Both the position numbers and the translations under genes were made by a program. From the NCBI GenBank assembly GCA_017654935.2, contig CM065694.1, positions 2,655,170-2,719,169 of the forward strand: a stretch of 64,000 nucleotides of DNA, written 5' to 3'. The notes below the pieces were generated by a model. The model was not told where the DNA came from. It worked only from the letters and a program-made list of their open reading frames with translations, and searched no databases. How positions within the stretch are numbered: the first letter of the stretch is position 1; every line of letters starts with the position of its first letter. Below, piece by piece: positions 56,061 through 64,000 of this stretch. This DNA comes from Phymorhynchus buccinoides. Taxonomy: Eukaryota; Mollusca; Gastropoda; Neogastropoda; Raphitomidae.

Positions 56061-56750
56061 TAGTATATGACAGGTGATGAACGATAGACGGTAAAATCTG
56101 CAATAGAAGCATACTATTGCTTTGTTGAAACTGAAACACCACCAGACAATCTTATCCAAGGGAGACTAAGTTTTAGCTCAAATCGCGAGAGTGATTAATT
56201 ATAATCATAGTTTTTTTGTCCGTAAAGAAGTTCGAACGCAATGTTTGCTTTGTCGAGTGGCAGAGCTAAAATATCTTGTCTGAAATATTATCCCGATTTG
56301 CTTCCAGATTGTATAGATATTTAAAAATGTTTTACAAGTAAACAACTTCGATTATTTTCATCAAGAGATGTTTGTGTTTCGGTTAATATCTATTCACATT
56401 AAAAATCACGAACAGATATCATAAATTACTGTAGAGGGATTAATTTTTTAATGCAGAAAATAAATAACCGAAGATAAGCGGGGTCAGAGTTCAAATAAAG
56501 AAAACAACAACTTTTCTTCGTGAAATCAATGTAACTAGTCTTATTTAACTAACAGTTCTTCTTCTTGCACACAGCACCCTCCATCAATAAATTGATGACT
56601 GTGACGCTTGATACTGAGGGGGGTTCCAATCAGACAGATAAAGAGGGAAGTGTGCTTACTCCCGGCAGACTTCCACATGAATAATCCTGGCAGTTTGTTC
56701 CCCAGGTAGACTACACTAGTACCTCCACTTTTTACTTTTCTGGTCAAATC
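56061..56750. other. PRR5 intron, no certain gene
   Basis: A minus-strand frame at 56541-56822 (with GGTSVVYLGNKLPGLFMW) looks somewhat protein-like but lacks splice context and does not match Protor. Confidence 0.4.
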
Positions 56751-56754
56751 AACA

Positions 56755-58100
56755 CTTGGACTTAAACAATAATTATATTGATTAATATGAAGTAATGCAT
56801 CAGTATCTGTATTGTTAAACATTTGGACTTAAACAATATATTGATTAATATGAAGCAATGCATATCTGTATTGTTAAACATTTGGACTTAAACAATATAT
56901 TGATTAATATGAAGCAATGCATATCTATATTGTTAAACATTTGGACTTAAACAAGATATTGATTAATATGAAGCAATGCATATCTGCATTGTTAAACATT
57001 TGGACTTAAACAATATATTGATTAATATGAAGCAATGCATATCTGCATTGTTAAACATTTGGACTTAAACAATATATTGATTAATATGAAGCAATGCATA
57101 TCTGTATTGTTAAACATTTGGACTTAAACAATATATTGATTAATATGAAGCAATACATATCTGCATTGTTAAACATTTGGACTTAAACAATATATTGATT
57201 AATATGAAGCAATGCATATCTGCATTGTTAAACATTTGGACTTAAACAATATATTGATTAATATGAAGCAATGCATATCTGCATTGTTAAACATTTGGAC
57301 TTAAACAATATATTGATTAATATGAAGCAATGCATATCTGTATTGTTAAACATTTGGACTTAAACAATATATTGATTAATATGAAGCAATACATATCTGC
57401 ATTGTTAAACATTTGGACTTAAACAAGATATTGATTAATATGAAGCAATGCATCAGTATCTGTATTGTTAAACATTTGGACTTAAACAATATATTGATTA
57501 ATATGAAGCAATGCATATCTGTATTGTTAAACATTTGGACTTAAACAATATATTGATTAATATGAAGCAATGCATATCTGCATTGTTAAACATTTGGACT
57601 TAAACAATATATTGATTAATATGAAGCAATGCATATCTATATTGTTAAACATTTGGACTTAAACAATATATTGATTAATATGAAGCAATGCATATCTGCA
57701 TTGTTAAACATTTGGACTTAAACAATATATTGATTAATATGAAGCAATGCATATCTGCATTGTTAAACATTTGGACTTAAACAATATATTGATTAATATG
57801 AAGCAATACATATCTGCATTGTTAAACATTTGGACTTAAACAATATATTGATTAATACGAAGCAATGCATAGGGGAAGACGGGGTAAAAAGCGCATGGGC
57901 GGGTAAGAAGCCCACCCCAATTATCTCATGAAATGAAGCAAATTTCAGTCTCATTTTGCCCATGAGACGAGCGTCAATGTCTAGCATTCGTCTCATGGGC
58001 AAATTTGACTGAAATTTTCTTTATTTCATGAGATAATTGGGGTGGGCTTCTTACCCGCCCATGCGCTTTTTACCCCGTCTTCCCCTATCTGTATTGTTAC
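56755..58100. repeat. 59-bp satellite, about 19 copies
   Basis: Unit: GGACTTAAACAATATATTGA, TTAATATGAAGCAATGCATA, TCTGCATTGTTAAACATTT. Very uniform. Interrupted by the MITE at 57872-58085 within the last unit. Confidence 0.97.
57872..58085 (+). mobile_element. Fold-back MITE, copy C
   Basis: Same 214-bp element and orientation as copy A. Inserted in the satellite word GCATATCTG: left flank GCATA, right flank TATCTG, so TA was duplicated. Confidence 0.97.
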
Positions 58101-58104
58101 AAAT

Positions 58105-58232
58105 TCGGGACTTTACTGGTGTTGCACTGCCTCCGGGCATTGCCTCCAGGATCGTTCCCACCATCTTTATATCTACTAATGCCCCATAATGTGTCAGTTC
58201 CAGACCGGAGGACGTTAAACAGATTTTCATCA
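58105..58232 (+). repeat. Dispersed repeat T
   Basis: Same blocks as 42595-42735. It ends about 14 bp beyond the donor of the adjoining PRR5 exon. Confidence 0.9.
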
Positions 58233-58242
58233 ACACCCTCAC

Positions 58243-58324
58243 CTTTCAAGCCCACTTTCAAGACGACGATGTTGCGGAATTCTAACAAAGTAGTGTTGCG
58301 TATATCGACGCCTTTCATCACTGA
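58243..58324 (-). CDS. PRR5/Protor homologue, exon
   Basis: Acceptor TTTCCCAG; donor AAAG|GTGAGG. Encodes SVMKGVDIRNTTLLEFRNIV then VLKVGLK, matching the vertebrate block where LLHFRN is found. 82 nt, starts in phase 0, ends in phase 1. Only about 20 bp separate its 5' end from a CA microsatellite. Confidence 0.88.
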
Positions 58325-58346
58325 CTGGGAAATGGAAAACAAAACA

Positions 58347-58477
58347 TAGCGCGCGCGCACGCACGCACGCACGCGCACGCACGCACGCACGCGCACACGC
58401 ACGCGCACGCACGCGCGCACGCACGCACGCACGCACGCACGCACACGCACGCGCACGCACACACACACACACACGCA

Positions 58478-58553
<76 letters not shown>
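58347..58553. repeat. CGCA / CA / TA microsatellite
   Basis: (CGCA)n then (CA)n then a short TA run, in a PRR5 intron. Confidence 0.98.
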
Positions 58554-58554
<1 letters not shown>

Positions 58555-58704
58555 TTGCTTGTTTCTTTAATTAATTGTTTACTTGCATATTTTCCTTTTC
58601 TTGTTCGCTACTTTGGAATGTTTAGTTCTTTATTTTTTCTTTATATCATTTTTTTTATGGATGGCTTGTTGAAAAAAAGCATGTTTTTGCTTATACAATG
58701 TTCC

Positions 58705-58740
58705 CATCTGGAAATAAAATTTTGACTTGACTTGACTTGA
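58705..58740 (+). repeat. Retroelement-like 3' tail
   Basis: GGAAATAAAATTTTGACTTG with a GACTT pentamer run. Confidence 0.55.
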
Positions 58741-58741
58741 C

Positions 58742-58742
<1 letters not shown>

Positions 58743-58828
<86 letters not shown>
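58743..58828. repeat. CA microsatellite
   Basis: (CA)n of about 86 bp. Confidence 0.98.
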
Positions 58829-58829
<1 letters not shown>

Positions 58830-58832
<3 letters not shown>

Positions 58833-59200
58833 AGGTGTAGAGTGACACAGTGGTAAAGAGTTTGCTTCGTGTCAAGTAAACCCGAGTTCGAACCTGGATA
58901 CAGGAGATTTTTCCTTTCACTTTGCACTAGGCCTTACGGTCTGAAAGTGGAGTCTTTCGGATGAGACGATGAACCGAGGTCCCATTTGCCCATGCACTTA
59001 GCACACGTTAAACCCAGTGGCAACGAAAAAGTTGTCATTTGGTCAAAATTTACCCCCCTCCCTTTCCTTTCTCATCAATCACACAAACAATCGCATGCAA
59101 ATTTTAAAAAAGAAGGGTGGCTGCGACGCGCTCTCCAGGTTGGAGCAACCCGAATTTCACAGAGATGCCTCTGTGACTATAAAGTACTATATACTATACT
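58830..59200 (+). mobile_element. tRNA-derived SINE
   Basis: Head 58833-58905 has an A-box-like TGACACAGTGG and a B box GAGTTCGAACC. Then come TCTTTCGGATGAGACGATGA, CCGAGGTCCC and AAGTTGTCATTTGGTCAAAA, shared with 51010 and (in part) 42770-42985. Ends in an ACTATA-rich tail. Confidence 0.88.
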
Positions 59201-59354
59201 ATATCCCCCTCCCTCCCCCCCCCCCCACCCCCAGCAATGTTGGTAAGCCTAAGCACGGGTTAGTCCTACTAATTTATTTAATTAGTGCACGGATGAAACT
59301 GAAATGCGAGGAAACTATAACCTACTCATGAATAACCGACATTAATAGACGATT

Positions 59355-59745
59355 GTCATGGAAAAACCTAGGGGAGAGCACTTCGTGAAAATTTGAGTTG
59401 TTTACCCTCCATTACTCGGTCAAATACCATAGCGACAATGCAACAATGGCGTCGAAGCTTGAAACCGCAGGATGCGAGTCAGCGACTTGCAAACATTTTG
59501 TAGAAAAATAAGGGGCCAGTTGCTACAAAGTGATATAACTTGCAAACTGTGACGTAAAAATATAAATGACATCAAATGTAGAACGACGCACTGCGTTCTA
59601 CATGCTGTGTGTCTCCTCAAACACACGAAGCGAGGGCTGGGGATTTACCTGATGGTAGAGTAACTTCCCCTGTTTGACCGATTGAATAAGGCAAGATAAC
59701 TCCTACACACCATGAAGTTACTCCCCTTAATTATTTCTGAACAAT
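59355..59745 (+). repeat. Dispersed ~400-bp repeat, copy 3 (best preserved)
   Basis: From GGGGAGAGCACTTCGTG to CTTAATTATTTCTGAACAA, with an internal palindrome GAACGACGCACTGCGTTC. No coding. Confidence 0.9.
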
Positions 59746-60585
59746 TCCTATTGAGAGAAAATAGCTACATTCTAATTTATTGGCTGACCAAAGCATACTA
59801 ACTCAATCATGACACTGCTTGCAAAAAAACACCCAAAACGTTTTTTTGGTATGCATTAAAAATGTGGACGAACAAAATAGAACTACCATTTGTAATGAAT
59901 ATACAGAAAACATAATAACTTATCTTTGATTTAGTAACAAGTATTAACAGAAAACCAAACGCCCATAATACCGGCAAAGTTTGAACTGTATTAGGACTTA
60001 CGCAGTTTTCTTCAGGCCATCTGACTGACACAACGCTAAATTCTCATTTAGCCTATTTGAGCTTGACGTCTAGGATACGTATTGCAGAAATCTCACAAAG
60101 ATACAGTTTTACCCTTTGTTTCTACAAAATTGAACTAAACAAACAAATGATCCAAAATAATTTCTTAAAAAATTTGAATGTGGCTGACGAGGATGACATT
60201 AGACATTAGATGTGCCCTAATCAGAATTTTGATTCTTGTAGGGTTGGTGACTTTTGTTTTGGATGGGGTGGGTTTCTTTTGCTGAAAATCATGCTGTGAG
60301 ATGTATGTAGTTTCCCACGAACAGCCACACATATTTACATTCAGCCACTGGAGGTTTATTTTTTGACAACCCCACAGACACTGACTAAATGCAAGAACAC
60401 ATATATGAACAACCTAGGATAAGGGTTGTATACCAGGGTTTGCAATGAGCAATGTGCGAGCGAACCCCATTGCAAAGGCAAATGGAAAACTCTCAAACAT
60501 TCAAATAAATGAGCAATGTGGGAATTGGCACTATAGAAAAAGCAATAACAATAATAATAACGAAATAATTATTGAACGTAGAGCC
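59746..60585. other. PRR5 intron, no gene seen
   Basis: AT-rich sequence; nothing recognised. Confidence 0.5.
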
Positions 60586-60589
60586 TCAC

Positions 60590-60681
60590 AGCTAAAGGGT
60601 ACATGAGGGCCTGCAAGGTGGGAACGATCTCTCTGAAGAAATAGTCCCAAGTCTCTCCCAGCATTGTGAGTAGTTCTGCTC
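60590..60681 (-). CDS. PRR5/Protor homologue, exon
   Basis: Acceptor TGTGTTTCAG; donor GCT|GTGAGG. Encodes GAELLTMLGETWDYFFREIV then PTLQALMYPLA, the most conserved block of the Protor/HbrB domain (vertebrate proteins have LAETWDFFF and LQAIFYPV here). 92 nt; completes a Gly codon split with the previous exon and ends in phase 0. Confidence 0.9.
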
Positions 60682-60837
60682 CTGAAACACAGACAGAGGT
60701 ACATCAAAACACACAGACAGACAGATATATGCATACAGACAAACACGCATGCACTCACATACGACACAGACACACACATTCAGACACACTCAGGCATAGA
60801 TTAACACGTACACACATAGATGCACACACGAACACAT

Positions 60838-61003
60838 ACACACACACACACGCACGCACACAAACACAGACAGACAGACAGACACACACACAAAATGCAC
60901 ACTCGCACACAACAAAAAACCCATAGATTAACACACTAACACTAACACACAGAGAGAGATGCACACACACGCACGCACACACACATACACACGCGCACGC
61001 ACG

Positions 61004-61042
<39 letters not shown>

Positions 61043-61083
61043 GCACGCACACGCACGCACGCGCGCACACACACACACACACG

Positions 61084-61145
<62 letters not shown>

Positions 61146-61148
61146 CAG
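60838..61148. repeat. CA / CGCA microsatellite
   Basis: Long compound tract with CAGA interruptions in a PRR5 intron. Confidence 0.97.
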
Positions 61149-61530
61149 GCACGCAAGCACACTCGCACGCAACAAAAAAACTGGACATTACCATTTCGCT
61201 TTGACCACTCAAAAGAATAAAACTAAAGAGAGACAAAAAAATGGCCCTCGGAGCGACATAATTACACTAACTGTTAAATTAATCAAATGAAATGAAATGA
61301 ACAAATTACATTTATCAAATTTATTAACGAGACAGACATAGAATGCAGACGAAGGTCATTGAACCAACTAAAGTGTTAAAGCTTCAACGCAGTGTTTTAT
61401 CTGAGGGAGTTCTGTTTTTAACCCTCTTGCATTTGCTTTAACTGGGAAGAGAACTCCCCTAATATTCACATTCCAGACACTTTTATCACAAAAACCACAG
61501 TCCCTCACTGTAATGGGCTCTCACTTAGTC
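61149..61530. other. PRR5 intron, no gene seen
   Basis: Nothing recognised. Confidence 0.5.
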
Positions 61531-62289
61531 ATTCTTCTTCTTCTTCGATCGCTCAAACAGTTTCCTGTCAATTATGAGCGCAGATGCGTCATGCTGCCGT
61601 TATGCGCCTAACTAAGAAACAGTTAGTCCCAGCAAGTCCGACTTCGGCTGGAGGAAATGTTTTTGAAAGTGTTTTATGAAAAAAGGCAGGAGAATGGACT
61701 GGAAAGGCAGAAAGATAGTAGATGACAGTAATTCAATCCCCCAACTATCGTAGTATGCCAGCGACGCACCGAAGATGGGACACTAGACAGGACAAACTGG
61801 TATGAAAGAAGATTATCAACAGTACAAAAAGTCCTGTCCTGGCTCTTGCTGAAAACAATAGGATCAGAATTTCGCTAGGACATTTACTTTGACAGGGAGG
61901 AATACATCTAAGGACATTTTCAATTTTAATAAGACTATATATATATCCTATGACATGACACCCCCCCCCCCCCGTGGGGATACAGGGGGGTCTTTTGTAT
62001 AAATAGTTCCCCCACCTTCTGGAAGTTCTGTGCTTGTAGCTTCCTCTAAGCTGTCACTCTCTTTGACTCTGCCTTTTCCCTTTGCTTACTGTCATCTATC
62101 TTTCTGCCTTACCGGTCCATTCTCCAGCTTTTTTTTTCCTTCAAGAAACACTTTCAAAAAGATTTCCTCCAGCCGAAGTCAGGCTTGCTGGGCCTAACTA
62201 TTTCTTAGTTAGGCGCATAACGGCAGCATGACGCATCTGCACTCATAATTGACAGGAAACTGTCTGAGCGATCGAAAAAGAAGAAGAAT
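61531..62289. mobile_element. Fold-back element with CTT/AAG ends, second member
   Basis: The arms begin ATTCTTCTTCTTCTTCGATC and end GATCGAAAAAGAAGAAGAAT; arms of about 220 bp share TCAATTATGAGCGCAGATGC and GCCGTTATGCGCCTAACTAA. The inner part shares AAAGGCAGGAGAATGG and TTCTGGAAGTTCTGTGCTTG with 47488-48628. A CCCC-run and CGTGGGGATAC are also common to both. Confidence 0.9.
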
Positions 62290-62379
62290 GATCTGGGCTT
62301 TGAGACGTCACTGGTGTGCATTTATTCTGTGCCATTCGTGGCATCAAATAGGTTTGACTTCAACTTTTAAAATTGTATC

Positions 62380-62625
62380 AGAGAGACAGACAGACCAACA
62401 GACACTGAGACAGATAGCTAGAGACAGACAGACCAACAGACACTGAGACAGATAGCTAGAGACAGATAGACCAACAGACACTGAGACAGATAGCTACAGA
62501 CAGACAGACCAACAGACACTGAGACAGATAGCTACAGACAGACAGACCAACAGACACTGAGACAGATAGCTACAGACAGACAGACCAACAGACACTGAGA
62601 CAGATAGCTACAGACAGACAGAGAG
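62380..62625. repeat. 38-bp tandem repeat, about 6 copies
   Basis: Unit: GACAGACAGACCAACAGACA, CTGAGACAGATAGCTA. Confidence 0.95.
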
Positions 62626-62646
62626 TACAGAAAGAAAAACAGAGTG

Positions 62647-62679
<33 letters not shown>

Positions 62680-62702
62680 TAGCTATAGACAGACAGGCAT
62701 AC

Positions 62703-62760
62703 CTTGTTCGTTCTTGATTTTCTCCCTGAGTATCACCATTCCCTTCTTTAGAAGCTGGTC
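62703..62760 (-). CDS. PRR5/Protor homologue, exon
   Basis: Acceptor CTGTCCTCAG; donor CAAG|GTATGC. Encodes DQLLKKGMVILREKIKNEQ, matching the vertebrate KGMVILRDKI block almost exactly. 58 nt; phase 0 in, phase 1 out. Confidence 0.92.
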
Positions 62761-62819
62761 CTGAGGACAGACAGACACAGATGAGCGGGCGCGCGCGCGA
62801 ACACACATACACCCACACA

Positions 62820-62827
62820 CACGCACG

Positions 62828-62908
<81 letters not shown>

Positions 62909-62926
62909 GCACGCACACACACAGAG
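62820..62926. repeat. CA microsatellite
   Basis: (CA)n with CGCA at both ends. Confidence 0.98.
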
Positions 62927-63067
62927 GCACAGACATAAATACAATTTAAAGAAAAAGTTCTTCTTAACATTAAATGTAATGCTTTAAAGCCTTAAGCCGG
63001 CGCCACACCCACGTAAAATCGTATGGGGATGCGATGCGACTGGGACACGTGAGTCATGATTCAAGCA

Positions 63068-63695
63068 AAAAACTTCCTTCTTACTCACTATGGTATTTTT
63101 GCCTGGGAACACCGAAGAAGAAGAAGAAGAAGAAGAAGAAGAAGAAGAAGAAGAAGAAGAAGAAGAAGAAGAAGAAGAAGAAGAAGAAGAAGAAGAAGAA
63201 GAAGAAGAAGAAGAAGAAGAAAGAACAAAAAGAAAGAAGAAGAAGAAGAAGAAGAAGAAGAAGAAGAAAGAAGAAGAAGAAGAAGAAGAAGAAGAAGAAG
63301 AAGAAGAAGAAAAAGAAGAAGAAGAAGAAGAAAAAGAAGAAGAAGAAGAAGAAGAAGAAGAAGAAGAAGAAGAAGAAGAAGAAGAAGAAGAAGAAGAGGA
63401 AGCAAGAAGAAGAAGAAGAAGAAACGAAAGAAGAAGAAGAAGAAAAAGAAGAAGAAGAAGAAGAAGAATAAAAGAAGAAGAAGAAGGAAGAAAGAGAAGA
63501 AGAAGAAGAAGAAGAAGAAGAAGAAGGAGAAGAAGAAGAAGAACAAGAAGAACAAGAAAGAAGAAGAGAGAGAAGAAGAGAAGAAGAAGAAGAAGAAGAA
63601 GAAGAAGAAGAGAGAAGGAAGAAGAAGAAGAAGAAGGAGAGGAAGAAGAAGAACAAGAAGAACAAGAAGAACAAGAAAGAGAAGAAGAAGAAGGA
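63068..63695. repeat. Giant GAA repeat joined to a fold-back end
   Basis: 63068-63112 (TTCTTACTCACTATGG, GCCTGGGAACACC) resembles the right end of the 47488-48628 element, and GAA repeats start exactly where that element has its AAG tail. The tract runs about 580 bp with some AAAG, GGAG and CAAG interruptions. On the PRR5 sense strand it is TTC. Confidence 0.9.
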
Positions 63696-63728
63696 AGTCC
63701 GCTTCATCATGGGGCAGGTGGCACCCAC

Positions 63729-63777
63729 CTTGTAATATTCATAGATCAACGACCCTGCCTCCGCCTCCGACAGTGCC
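63729..63777 (-). CDS. PRR5/Protor homologue, most upstream exon in the window
   Basis: This gene would make a subunit of TOR complex 2 (binds Rictor; acts in Akt/SGK signalling at membranes). The exon has acceptor CTGTTCCTCAG and donor AAG|GTGGGT and encodes ALSEAEAGSLIYEYYK, directly preceding the DQLLKKGM exon as in vertebrate Protor. Seven exons in order (63729-63777, 62703-62760, 60590-60681, 58243-58324, 55431-55495, 53576-53795, 46668-47059) have compatible phases. The N-terminal exons must lie beyond 64000. PRR5 and PRR5L are vertebrate paralogues; an invertebrate gene would be ancestral to both. Confidence 0.85.
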
Positions 63778-63863
63778 CTGAGGAACAGAAGGAGAGAAAT
63801 AAAATAGGCGAAAAGGAGACTAAGGCTGGGTTCACATTGGCAAATGACACACATACACACACA

Positions 63864-63963
<100 letters not shown>

Positions 63964-64000
63964 GTAAGAAACCGGCTTTAGATTCAAACCAAGATGCCTT

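Noticed and set aside
56541..56822. 93-codon minus-strand frame as an extra PRR5 exon
   Set aside because: The Protor exons on either side join in phase without it, and its sequence does not fit the family.
61140..63000. Spaced short repeats checked as CRISPR array
   Set aside because: Eukaryotic DNA; the repeats are contiguous 38-bp units and microsatellites without unique spacers.

Overview
The window is nuclear DNA of an animal, most likely a marine gastropod or another lophotrochozoan. The reasons are split genes with GT-AG introns, an animal-type TORC2 subunit gene, a C-type lectin, a single-exon UDP-glycosyltransferase, tRNA-headed SINEs with a conserved central domain as seen in molluscs, CR1/Jockey-like LINE fragments, and very dense CA, GA and GAA microsatellites. 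Most of the DNA is repeat. The species assignment is inference; no ribosomal or mitochondrial marker is present.

Layout. 1-4000: degraded tandem repeats of noisy sequence quality, ending in a 500-N gap. 4212-24209: a four-exon secreted C-type lectin gene on the + strand (coiled-coil exon, then three lectin-domain exons) whose splice phases all agree. Its first intron of about 14.9 kb holds a complete Polinton/Maverick element (4682-19142, about 14.5 kb) with terminal inverted repeats of about 0.7 kb. The Polinton itself sits inside a small fold-back MITE that has three other copies in the window. 27.1-28.5 kb: 5'-truncated LINE. 30-38 kb: palindromes, nested inverted repeats and a U2 snRNA fragment. 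38480-40036: intact UGT gene. 42131-42203: tRNA-Val(UAC). 43-46 kb: MITEs, SINEs and microsatellites. 46668-63777 on the - strand: seven exons of a PRR5/Protor (TORC2) gene; its 5' exons lie beyond 64000. Its introns are packed with minisatellites, fold-back elements, a 119-G run and a GAA repeat of nearly 600 bp.

The Polinton carries thirteen genes: protein-primed DNA polymerase B, a DDE integrase, an FtsK/HerA-like packaging ATPase, a double-jelly-roll major capsid protein, and nine genes of unknown or only structurally guessable role. Polymerase and integrase are open end to end. The capsid, ATPase, a long coiled-coil membrane gene, a second membrane gene and the rightmost gene are broken by frameshifts or stops, so this copy looks like a recent but decaying provirus-like element. 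No adenovirus-type maturation protease was recognised.

The strongest unusual observations are: (i) an array of about ten tandem copies of an intron-exon junction, each with its own 3' splice site, directly upstream of PRR5 exon 53576-53795; (ii) the Polinton nested in a MITE nested in a lectin intron; (iii) a family of large fold-back elements with AAG/CTT ends, one end of which runs into the giant GAA repeat; (iv) a MITE inserted in a 59-bp satellite, where the neighbouring units preserve the empty site.
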